Assembly: GCA_938023895.1 (NCBI GenBank)
Contig: CALJDH010000114.1
Location: 1-5,549, forward strand
Direction: 5' to 3'
From: an uncultured Aliiroseovarius sp.
GTDB lineage: Bacteria > Pseudomonadota > Alphaproteobacteria > Rhodobacterales > Rhodobacteraceae
Length of the DNA: 5,549 nucleotides
A program made the position numbers and the translations under genes. Shown here one piece after another: positions 1 through 5,549 of this stretch. The notes under the pieces were generated by a model. It was not told where the DNA came from. It was given only the letters and a program-made list of their open reading frames with translations, and did no database searches. Position 1 is the first letter of the stretch. Each line of letters begins with the position of its first letter.

Positions 1-150
1 GGCACTTATTTCTTCGCCCTGCCCGGCAGCCCCGGTGCTTGCAAGGACGCTTGGGACGACATTCTGGTGCATCAGCTGGACTATCGCCACCACCCCTGCA
101 ACTTCGTCGAAATTTTTCCGCGTTTGGACGAACATAAGCGACGGAAGTAA
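1..150 (+). CDS. moaB: Molybdenum cofactor biosynthesis protein MoaB, C-terminal part (5' end off the window)
   Basis: The first reading frame is open from base 1 to the TAA at 148-150 and encodes 49 residues, the C-terminal end of a MoaB/MogA-type protein. It shows the family pattern PGSPGAC-x2-AW-x2-I, then QLD-x-R and PCNF, which lines up with the C-terminus of E. coli MoaB (PGS-x2-AC-x2-AW, QLD-x-R-x2-PCNF). MoaB-type proteins are cytoplasmic and belong to molybdopterin metabolism. Related MogA catalyses adenylylation of molybdopterin before metal insertion, and in bacteria that lack MogA a MoaB protein is thought to do this step. The tail after PCNF is charged (RLDEHKRRK) and longer than in E. 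coli. The catalytic part lies to the left of the window, so activity cannot be judged. The gap of 122 bases to the next gene argues against tight coupling with the efflux genes. Confidence 0.9.
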   Translation, partial: GTYFFALPGSPGACKDAWDDILVHQLDYRHHPCNFVEIFPRLDEHKRRK

Positions 151-164
151 TCCGCTCATCCGTT

Positions 165-185
165 TGATCCGTATGGATCATATGG
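165..185. promoter_or_regulatory. Two overlapping inverted repeats, candidate operator upstream of the efflux genes
   Basis: Bases 165-180 form a perfect inverted repeat with 6-base arms (TGATCC and GGATCA) around GTAT. Bases 169-185 form a second, overlapping one with 7-base arms (CCGTATG and CATATGG, six of seven positions matching) around GAT. Both lie between moaB and the adaptor gene, 88-108 bases before the chosen start codon. Dyads of this size are typical targets of dimeric repressors such as the TetR family, which often control RND pumps. No regulator gene is visible in the window, so the role is inference. I could not identify convincing -35 and -10 boxes in this gap. Confidence 0.35.
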
Positions 186-262
186 GCCGACGCTACCGAA
201 CCTGTGACCACACGCCGCTTGCCCCGGCCTGTGGCGCGCGTCAGGATAGCAACGGATGAGAC

Positions 263-268
263 GGAGAG
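263..268 (+). promoter_or_regulatory. Ribosome-binding site of the adaptor gene
   Basis: GGAGAG lies four bases before the ATG at 273 (six bases if only GGAG is counted). It is the best Shine-Dalgarno match in the gap and supports the ATG at 273 over the in-frame GTG at 204, which has no comparable purine-rich sequence before it. Confidence 0.6.
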
Positions 269-272
269 ATTT

Positions 273-1730
273 ATGCGATTTCTGGGACGCAGCCTGATTG
301 GGCTTTTCCTGCTGGCTGCCACGATCGGCCTTTTGGCGATGGCTGGGTTGATGGTGCAATCAGCCTTCAAGGCACGCGCGGATCGCGATAACGCCGCCCC
401 GTCGGGGCGCGAGCGGGTGTTTTCGGCCAATGTGGTCACGCTGGAGCCCGCGACCATTACCCCCATCCTGTCCTCGTTCGGGGAACTCGCCACACGCCGT
501 GGTCTAGACATCCGCGCCCGCGCCTCGGGCACGGTGGTTGAAATGTCCGAGACCTTCGTAAACGGCGGGCAGGTCGAGGAAGGCGCGTTTTTGCTGCGCA
601 TCGACCCGACCGACTACAAAGCTGCTCTGGACTTGGCCGAGACGGACCTGACCCAAGCCAAGGCCGAGCTGCGCGATGCGACGGCCGCCTTGGATCTGGC
701 CCGCGATGATCTTGCGAATGCCCGCCGTCAGGCCGAACTGCGCGATGCGGCCCTTGCCCGTCAGAACGACCTTGTTGGTCGCGGTGTCGGCACCGAAGCA
801 GCCGTCGAGAACGCAGCACTCGCGGCCTCCTCGGCTGCGCAAGCCGTGCTGGGCAAACGGCAATCCGTGATCACCGCCGAAGCCCGCGTCGCCACGGCTG
901 AAGCGACCCTATCGCGCCGCGAGATCGCCCGCGACGAAGCCCAGCGCCGACTGGACGAAACCGAGATACGCGCCGCATTTTCAGGAACTTTGACAGATGT
1001 AACTGTCTTGCTTGGCGGCCTGATCACCCCGAACGAAAAACTGGGACGGCTGGTCGACCCCAACAAGCTAGAGGTCGGGTTCCGCGTCTCGACCGCGCAA
1101 TATGCACGGCTTTTGGCCGATAACGGCGCGTTGGCAGACCTGCCAGTAACGGTCCGGCTGGAAGCCACCGGCGTGGACCTGACCGCAACGGGTCGTGTCG
1201 ACCGCGAAAGCGCCGATGTGGGCGAAGGGCAAACGGGTCGGATGCTCTTTGCCAATCTCGACGCCACACCGGGTCTTCGTCCGGGGGATTTCGTTACGGT
1301 CGAACTGTCCGAACCACCGCTGGACCAAGTGGTGCGCCTGCCTGCAACCGCACTGGACGCCTCGGGCAACATCCTAGTTCTGGGCGAAGGGGACCGGTTG
1401 GAAAGCGCACAGGTGACGCTTCTGCGTCGGCAGGGTGATGACGTGTTGGTCCGCGCCTCTGGCCTGAACGGGCGTGAGGCGATCACCAAGCGTAGCCCGG
1501 TGCTGGGCGAAGGCATTCGTGTGCGCCCTGTGCGCGACGGAAAGCTGGCCCCGGAGGCAAAGCCCGAAATGGTCGCGCTGGACCCCGCCCGCATCGCGCT
1601 GTTGAAAAGCTTTGTGGAAAGCAACACGCGGATGCCTGAACCCGCGCGCGATCGCATTCTGCGCCAATTGGAAGAGGGCGAACTGCCCGCTGACACTTTG
1701 GCGCGGCTTGAGAAGAACATGGGGAACTGA
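273..1730 (+). CDS. Efflux RND transporter periplasmic adaptor subunit (membrane fusion protein)
   Basis: This 485-residue protein should bridge an inner-membrane RND pump and an outer-membrane channel. Residues about 8-29 are hydrophobic and follow basic residues. No lipobox cysteine is seen, so the protein is probably held by an uncleaved N-terminal helix with the rest in the periplasm. Residues 78-115 and 227-273 look like the two halves of the lipoyl-like domain. Between them (about 112-229) lies an Ala/Arg/Glu-rich helical hairpin. Its tip carries R163-x3-L167-x6-T174-x6-A181, matching the RLS motif for docking TolC-type channels, with Thr for Ser. A beta-barrel region (about 266-350) and a membrane-proximal region (about 350-420) follow, then a charged helical tail (about 432-485). 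The frame is also open from a GTG at 204, adding 23 residues; I prefer the ATG at 273 because of its ribosome-binding site and because the hydrophobic anchor then begins directly. It is surely co-transcribed with the pump gene three bases downstream. The substrate is unknown. Confidence 0.92.
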   Translation: MRFLGRSLIGLFLLAATIGLLAMAGLMVQSAFKARADRDNAAPSGRERVFSANVVTLEPATITPILSSFGELATRRGLDIRARASGTVVEMSETFVNGGQVEEGAFLLRIDPTDYKAALDLAETDLTQAKAELRDATAALDLARDDLANARRQAELRDAALARQNDLVGRGVGTEAAVENAALAASSAAQAVLGKRQSVITAEARVATAEATLSRREIARDEAQRRLDETEIRAAFSGTLTDVTVLLGGLITPNEKLGRLVDPNKLEVGFRVSTAQYARLLADNGALADLPVTVRLEATGVDLTATGRVDRESADVGEGQTGRMLFANLDATPGLRPGDFVTVELSEPPLDQVVRLPATALDASGNILVLGEGDRLESAQVTLLRRQGDDVLVRASGLNGREAITKRSPVLGEGIRVRPVRDGKLAPEAKPEMVALDPARIALLKSFVESNTRMPEPARDRILRQLEEGELPADTLARLEKNMGN

Positions 1731-1733
1731 TCC

Positions 1734-4700
1734 ATGACCCCGGCCACCGGCATCCTGTCCTATTTCACCCGCCACGCCACGGTCGCCAACCTGCTTTTGG
1801 TGATCCTGATGGCGCTTGGCATCGCCAGCTATCCGCAAATGCGGGCGCAGTTTTTTCCCGATGTTGTGGTCGAGACCGTTTCGGTCAATACCACATGGCA
1901 GGGCGCAGGCGCCGAGGATGTGGACACCGCCATCGTCCAAGTGATGGAGCCTTCGCTTCTGGCCGTGGACGGCGTCTCCAGTGTCAGCTCGCGCGCCTTC
2001 GAAGGCCGCGCTAACATCACGATGGAGTTCGAACCCGGCTGGGACGTTAATCAGGCCGCCGATGACATTCAGACCGCGGTCGATGAAATCACCGATCTGC
2101 CCGAGGACGCCGACACACCCAAGGTCCGTCGCGGCGTGTGGCGCGACAGCGTAACGGATGTGGTGATCTCGGGCCCTGTGGCCATCGAACAACTGGGCCG
2201 CTTTGCCGATGAAATGGTAATCCGCCTGTTCGAGCGCGGCGTGACGCGCACCTCGATCCGGGGCTTCGCCGCTCCGCAAACCGTGGTCGAGGTCACGTCC
2301 CTGTCGCTGATCGAGAACGATGTGACCATGGCCCAGATCGCCGAGGTGATCGCGGGGGCCGTCAGCACAAACCCGGCGGGCAATGTCTCGTCCGGGGCAG
2401 CACGGGTACGTACCGGCGACCCCAAAAGGACGCCGGATGACATCGCCGCACTGGTCCTGCGCGCCAATCCCGATGGCTCGAACCTGACCATCGGGGACGT
2501 GGCAACCGTCCGCGTCGAAGGCGTGAACCGCAACCGATCCTATTTCGTCGGCGACGATCCGGCGATGGCGCTGAACGTCTCGCGATCTGCCCAAGGGGAC
2601 GCGATCGAGCTGCAAAAGATCGTCGAGGAAATCCGCGCCGAGATGCTGGAAACCCTGCCCGAAGGCGTCGAGATCGAGTTGATGCGCACACGGTCAGAGC
2701 TGATCTCCGCGCGCCTGAAAATGCTCACCGAAAACGGGCTTCAAGGGCTTGGGTTGGTACTGCTTCTACTCTTCCTGTTCCTGAACGCCCGCACCGCGTT
2801 CTGGGTGGCAGCGGGCATCCCTGTCGCCATGACCACTGCGGTGTTCCTGATGTACATGTCCGGGATCACGATCAACATGATCTCTCTTTTTGCGCTGATC
2901 ATCACACTGGGGATCGTGGTGGATGACGCCATCGTGGTGGGCGAGCACGCGGATTTCCGGGCGCGCCGTTTGGGCGAAAGCCCCTTCACAGCGTCCGAGA
3001 ACGCCGCAAAGCGGATGTTCCCGCCGGTCTTTTCCGCCACCCTAACCACGATCATCGCGTTCTTCGGCCTGACCTCAATTGGCGGGCGGTTCGGAGACCT
3101 GATCACCGACATCCCCTTCACCGTGATCGTGGTGCTGGCGGCCTCTCTGATCGAGTGCTTCCTGATCCTGCCACACCACATGGCGCACGCACTGACCCAC
3201 ACCGCCAAGGAACATTGGTATGACTGGCCCTCACGGCAGGTAAACAAAGGCTTCCGCTGGTTCCGCGACAATGCCTTCCGCCCGCTCATGGCACTGGTGA
3301 TCAAGGCGCGCTATCCGGTAATTGCAGCGACCATCCTGATCTTGGTCAGCCAAGCGTCGATCTTCATTCGCGGCGACCTGACCTTCCGCTTTTTCAGTGC
3401 CCCTGAGAGCTCGTCCATCACCGCTAACTTCGCCATGGCCGAGGGCGCAACCCGTGCAGACACCCGTGCCATGTTGGACAACGTGCAGCGCGCCGTAGAA
3501 CAAACCACAGCTGAATTTGAAGCGGAATATGGCGCTGATCCCGTGGCCAGCGCACTGGCACAGATCGGTGGTAACGCAGGGCGCGGCCTGTCCGGCGTGG
3601 ACAACAAAGACGCCGACCTTCTAGGCTCAATCGTAGTCGAGCTGATCGACGCCGACCTGCGTCCCTACTCCACGTTCGAGCTCGTCTCGGCCTTGCAGGA
3701 CGAAATCGTCAACCACCCGCTGCTCGAGGTCCTGTCCTTCCGCGGCGGCAGGTTCGGCCCGGGCGGAGACAGCCTTGACGTCGACCTGTTCGGCGCGACG
3801 TCTGAGACACTGAAAGCCGCTGCCGAAGACCTGAAAACCCAGCTAATCCCGTATCCCGAAGTCTCGGCGCTGGAAGACAGCCTGAGCTATGACAAAGAAG
3901 AGCTGATTTTAGACCTGACCGCGCAGGGCAAAGCGCTGGGGTTCACCATTGCTGACCTCAGCCGCGTGTTGCGCAACCGCCTAAACGGGGTCGAGGCCGC
4001 GACCTATCCTGATGGCACGCGGTCTGCCGAAATCCGGGTCGAAATTCCGGACGGCGAACGCTCGGCTGATTTCCTTGAGCGGATGCAGCTGCGCACGCAG
4101 TCGGGTGCCTATGTCAGTCTCGCCGATTTGGTGTCAGTGCAGACGCGCCAAGGCTTTGCCACCGTTCAGCGCGAGAACGGCATTCGGATGGTCAATGTCT
4201 CGGGCGATATCAGCGAAGACAACGCGGCCCGCGCCGAGGAAATACAACGCACCATCGAGACCGAAATCCTGCCCGCGCTGGCCGAAACCCACTCGATCGA
4301 ATACCGCATCGGCGGGCTGGCCGAACAGCAACGCGATTTCCTGTCGGATGCCCGTACCGGTCTGATTCTGGTGCTGCTGGGGATCTTCCTGACGCTCGCG
4401 TGGATCTTCTCAAGCTGGACGCGGCCATTGGTGGTCATGTCGATCATTCCTTTCGGGCTAGTTGGGGCGATTTTCGGCCATGTGCAATGGGGGGTTCCGT
4501 TGTCCATGTTCTCGGTCGTGGGGCTGATCGGGATGACGGGGATCATCATCAACGACTCCATCGTACTGGTGACCACCATCGACGAGTACGCGAAGGAACG
4601 CGGGATCATCCCGGCGATCATCGAGGGCACCGCCGACCGTTTGCGCGCTGTGATGCTGACCACCATGACCACGGTGCTGGGGCTGATGCCGCTGCTGTAT

Positions 4701-5057
4701 GAGACCTCGCGGCAGGCGCAGTTCCTGAAGCCCACGGTGATCACGCTTATCTATGGGCTTGGGTTCGGGATGTTTTTGGTGCTGCTAATCGTCCCGTCGC
4801 TGATCGCGATCCAAACGGACATCGGCAAGATGCTAGGCACGTTGCGGCGCCTCTGGCATGGGCGTGGACGTATGGCGGCGAAACCGGCAGTGCGCGTGAC
4901 CGGGATGGCGGCAGGTGCAATGCTGCTGGCTTTTGTTGGTTCCATCGCGATCTGGGGTGCCACCAACGGCGCGATCCTGCGGGCAGTTTTGATGTGCGGC
5001 GCGGTTGCAGTGCTCAGCATGGCGGCGGCCTATGCCAGCCAACAACGCGCTGGGTGA
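1734..5057 (+). CDS. Efflux RND transporter permease subunit (AcrB-like, HAE-type)
   Basis: This 1107-residue inner-membrane protein should be the proton-driven pump of a tripartite efflux system working with the adaptor encoded just upstream. The topology is the RND pattern: TM1 about 14-33, a large periplasmic loop 34-334, TM2-TM6 about 335-480, a cytoplasmic linker about 485-520, TM7 about 527-545, a second periplasmic loop 546-873, and TM8-TM12 about 874-1025. The FFPD motif after TM1 is typical. TM4 carries GIVVDD with Asp397 and Asp398, matching the proton-relay pair Asp407/Asp408 of AcrB. In TM10 the position of AcrB Lys940 is Asn940, followed by Asp941. The protein is about 60 residues longer than AcrB. 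The extra length holds a basic linker and two more hydrophobic segments (about 1054-1074 and 1078-1102), so 14 membrane helices are predicted. The ATG at 1734 is three bases after the adaptor's stop and GGGGA precedes it by about eight bases, which suggests translational coupling. HAE-type drug or lipophile export is more likely than metal export, but the substrate is not determined by sequence. Confidence 0.95.
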   Translation: MTPATGILSYFTRHATVANLLLVILMALGIASYPQMRAQFFPDVVVETVSVNTTWQGAGAEDVDTAIVQVMEPSLLAVDGVSSVSSRAFEGRANITMEFEPGWDVNQAADDIQTAVDEITDLPEDADTPKVRRGVWRDSVTDVVISGPVAIEQLGRFADEMVIRLFERGVTRTSIRGFAAPQTVVEVTSLSLIENDVTMAQIAEVIAGAVSTNPAGNVSSGAARVRTGDPKRTPDDIAALVLRANPDGSNLTIGDVATVRVEGVNRNRSYFVGDDPAMALNVSRSAQGDAIELQKIVEEIRAEMLETLPEGVEIELMRTRSELISARLKMLTENGLQGLGLVLLLLFLFLNARTAFWVAAGIPVAMTTAVFLMYMSGITINMISLFALIITLGIVVDDAIVVGEHADFRARRLGESPFTASENAAKRMFPPVFSATLTTIIAFFGLTSIGGRFGDLITDIPFTVIVVLAASLIECFLILPHHMAHALTHTAKEHWYDWPSRQVNKGFRWFRDNAFRPLMALVIKARYPVIAATILILVSQASIFIRGDLTFRFFSAPESSSITANFAMAEGATRADTRAMLDNVQRAVEQTTAEFEAEYGADPVASALAQIGGNAGRGLSGVDNKDADLLGSIVVELIDADLRPYSTFELVSALQDEIVNHPLLEVLSFRGGRFGPGGDSLDVDLFGATSETLKAAAEDLKTQLIPYPEVSALEDSLSYDKEELILDLTAQGKALGFTIADLSRVLRNRLNGVEAATYPDGTRSAEIRVEIPDGERSADFLERMQLRTQSGAYVSLADLVSVQTRQGFATVQRENGIRMVNVSGDISEDNAARAEEIQRTIETEILPALAETHSIEYRIGGLAEQQRDFLSDARTGLILVLLGIFLTLAWIFSSWTRPLVVMSIIPFGLVGAIFGHVQWGVPLSMFSVVGLIGMTGIIINDSIVLVTTIDEYAKERGIIPAIIEGTADRLRAVMLTTMTTVLGLMPLLYETSRQAQFLKPTVITLIYGLGFGMFLVLLIVPSLIAIQTDIGKMLGTLRRLWHGRGRMAAKPAVRVTGMAAGAMLLAFVGSIAIWGATNGAILRAVLMCGAVAVLSMAAAYASQQRAG

Positions 5058-5068
5058 TGAAGCTGAGA

Positions 5069-5083
5069 AGGGGCTTTGCCCCT
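5069..5083 (+). terminator. Hairpin just after the RND pump gene
   Basis: AGGGGC (5069-5074) and GCCCCT (5078-5083) pair around a TTT loop, 11 bases after the pump's stop codon. A second small hairpin (TGCGC and GCGCA around TTC, 5085-5097) follows at once. No T-run follows either, so these are weak intrinsic terminators at best and may instead protect the 3' end of the mRNA or belong to the repeat that follows. Confidence 0.4.
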
Positions 5084-5105
5084 CTGCGCTTCGCGCATTC
5101 ACCCC

Positions 5106-5126
5106 AGGATATTTCAAACAAGAAAA
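5106..5126 (+). repeat. Intergenic repeat, copy 1 core (plus orientation)
   Basis: The core is AGGATATTT (5106-5114), a three-base spacer, then ACAAGAAAA (5118-5126). The same two blocks with the same spacing occur on the other strand at 5241-5261, giving 18 of 21 identical positions. A CTTCG-containing hairpin precedes the core in both copies. I associate GC-rich hairpins followed by AGGATATTT with a frequent intergenic sequence of Rhodobacterales genomes; that is from memory and not tested here. This copy follows the pump gene and has its orientation. Confidence 0.6.
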
Positions 5127-5147
5127 AGAGAGGGGTTGCCCTCTCTT
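5126..5147. terminator. Bidirectional intrinsic terminator between convergent genes
   Basis: Arms of nine bases, AAGAGAGGG (5126-5134) and CCCTCTCTT (5139-5147), pair perfectly around GTTG. An A-run (5123-5127) lies on the left, so a transcript of the minus strand would have a stem followed by a U-rich stretch, the better terminator orientation. In the plus direction only two T's close the stem, but a further small hairpin (AAGC and GCTT around TTAC, 5149-5160) is followed by T's. The place between two convergent genes fits termination from both sides. Confidence 0.6.
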
Positions 5148-5240
5148 CAAGCTTACGCTTTTCCTTGTACGGTCATCGGCGTCCCCGCCTGTACCGCCTC
5201 AAGACAATACTGCGCGATGGTTAAGAAACTACTAAGCGCG
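5148..5240. other. Non-coding stretch with a two-step stem-loop; no gene supported
   Basis: This is the middle of the 291-base gap between the pump gene and the minus-strand gene. It holds a stem-loop at 5170-5196: CGGT pairs with ACCG, and inside it GGCG pairs with CGCC around TCCC, with an internal loop between the two stems. It also holds a CtrA-like sequence at 5220-5235. The minus strand is open for 31 codons (5248 down to the TAA at 5153-5155) but has no start codon in a suitable place and begins just after a TGA. Several overlapping plus-strand frames of 66-76 codons cross the area and overlap the repeats. I do not consider any of these to be genes. Confidence 0.5.
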
Positions 5241-5261
5241 TTTTCTTGTCATAAATATCCT
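5241..5261 (-). repeat. Intergenic repeat, copy 2 core (minus orientation)
   Basis: Read on the minus strand this is AGGATATTT (5261-5253), spacer ATG, then ACAAGAAAA (5249-5241), matching the plus-strand copy at 5106-5126 at 18 of 21 positions. It is preceded on the minus strand by a small GCC-TTC-GGC hairpin (5271-5263) and, further up, by a CTCGCTGCGCTC stretch (about 5282-5294). It has the orientation of the minus-strand gene that ends at 5349, so each convergent gene is followed by one copy in its own direction. Confidence 0.6.
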
Positions 5262-5299
5262 CGCCGAAGGCCTTAAATCCACCGAGCGCAGCGAGGCCA

Positions 5300-5330
5300 C
5301 CCCCAACCGGGGGACATACCGTAAGGTATG
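5300..5330 (-). terminator. Tandem hairpins after the minus-strand gene
   Basis: Two perfect hairpins stand one base apart. CATACC (5315-5320) pairs with GGTATG (5325-5330) around a four-base loop (GTAA on the plus strand, TTAC on the minus strand). CCCCC (5300-5304) pairs with GGGGG (5309-5313) around AACC. On the minus strand they begin 18 bases after the stop codon of the gene ending at 5349, where a terminator or 3'-end stabilising structure is expected. Neither is followed by a T-run, so Rho-independent termination at this exact spot is uncertain. Confidence 0.45.
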
Positions 5331-5348
5331 GATCGTGGGCGGGAGACT

Positions 5349-5549
5349 TTAGTCAAACGTGCCTGTCACGCGACCCAACAGCATGAAGGCCCGCGCGGTG
5401 CGTGTGTCGGCCATCGCCGCCAGATCCGCATCTGATGCGTTCTTTTCGAACTGGGCAAACGTCTGATCAAAACGGCGCAGAAAGTGATGGGCGGTGTCGC
5501 GGAAGACCGGATCCTTGCGCATCCGTCCAGCGGTCAACGCCAAGGACGA
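5349..5549 (-). CDS. Uncharacterised protein, C-terminal part (5' end off the window)
   Basis: The minus strand is open from the right edge to the TAA at 5349-5351 and encodes the last 66 residues of a protein whose start lies outside the window. A TTG at 5541-5543 could be read as a start, but the frame continues past it to the edge, so I treat the gene as cut. The visible part is rich in charged and aromatic residues and looks helical: RMRKDPVFRDTAHHFLRRF (17-residue spaced hydrophobics), then an acidic stretch with NASDADLAAMADTRTARAF and the end LLGRVTGTFD. No cysteines, signal peptide or membrane segment are seen here. Codon use (G or C at most third positions) is that of a real gene of this genome. 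I do not recognise the family. It is convergent with the pump gene and not part of its operon. Confidence 0.7.
   Translation of the reverse strand, partial: SSLALTAGRMRKDPVFRDTAHHFLRRFDQTFAQFEKNASDADLAAMADTRTARAFMLLGRVTGTFD

Noticed and set aside
124..153. Possible promoter with TTGGAC at 124-129 and TAATCC at 148-153
   Set aside because: The second box is a poor -10 match and the first lies inside the moaB coding end. I see no other convincing pair in 151-272.
204..272. In-frame N-terminal extension of the adaptor from a GTG at 204
   Set aside because: It has no clear ribosome-binding site and would put 23 Arg/Thr/Pro-rich residues before the membrane anchor. The ATG at 273 has GGAGAG just upstream and gives a normal adaptor N-terminus.
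761..1753. Long open frame on the minus strand opposite the adaptor gene (330 codons)
   Set aside because: It is the antisense shadow of a G+C-rich gene. The translation is Ser/Arg/Pro-rich without domain patterns, while the plus-strand frame encodes a clear adaptor.
1374..2615. Long open frame on the minus strand across the adaptor-pump junction (413 codons)
   Set aside because: The peptide is His/Gly/Asp-rich with no recognisable family, and it lies opposite two well-supported genes. Such frames are expected from codon bias.
5106..5261. A 156-base MITE-like element with the 21-base repeats as terminal inverted repeats
   Set aside because: The bases outside the two ends (CCCC on the left, CGCC on the right) do not form a target-site duplication, and each copy has its own upstream hairpin, which fits two separate elements better.
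4994..5276. Three overlapping plus-strand open frames of 66-76 codons across the end of the pump gene and the gap
   Set aside because: They overlap each other, the pump's 3' end, the terminator hairpins and the repeat cores, lack good ribosome-binding sites, and give Arg/Pro/Ser-rich peptides typical of chance reading.

Overview
The window reads as a chromosomal segment of an alphaproteobacterium, most likely a Rhodobacterales (Roseobacter-group) species. This rests on the G+C-rich coding style, the style of the RND adaptor and pump proteins, and an intergenic repeat containing AGGATATTT that I associate with that order. The species assignment is inference; no rRNA or marker gene is present.

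Layout, left to right. Bases 1-150 hold the last 49 codons of moaB (molybdenum cofactor biosynthesis), cut by the left edge. A 122-base gap (151-272) follows, with two overlapping inverted repeats at 165-185 and a ribosome-binding site. Next is a tightly spaced two-gene unit on the + strand: a periplasmic adaptor (membrane fusion protein, 273-1730) and, three bases after its stop, a large RND efflux permease (1734-5057). Bases 5058-5348 hold no convincing gene but are full of hairpins and contain two inverted copies of a short repeat. A gene on the - strand enters from the right edge and ends at 5349; only its last 66 codons are visible and I do not recognise it.

How the genes work together. 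The adaptor is anchored in the inner membrane and should link the proton-driven RND pump to a TolC-type outer-membrane channel. Its hairpin tip keeps the R-x3-L-x6-S/T pattern used to dock such channels. No outer-membrane channel gene lies in the window, so the pump presumably uses one encoded elsewhere. The substrate cannot be told from sequence. moaB appears to be a neighbour with no functional link.

Nothing here is clearly a new biological system. The points most worth a second look are the inverted pair of repeats and the dense hairpins between the convergent genes, the two extra membrane helices at the pump's C-terminus, the Asn in place of the usual TM10 Lys, the helical tail on the adaptor, and the palindromic candidate operator upstream of the pump unit.
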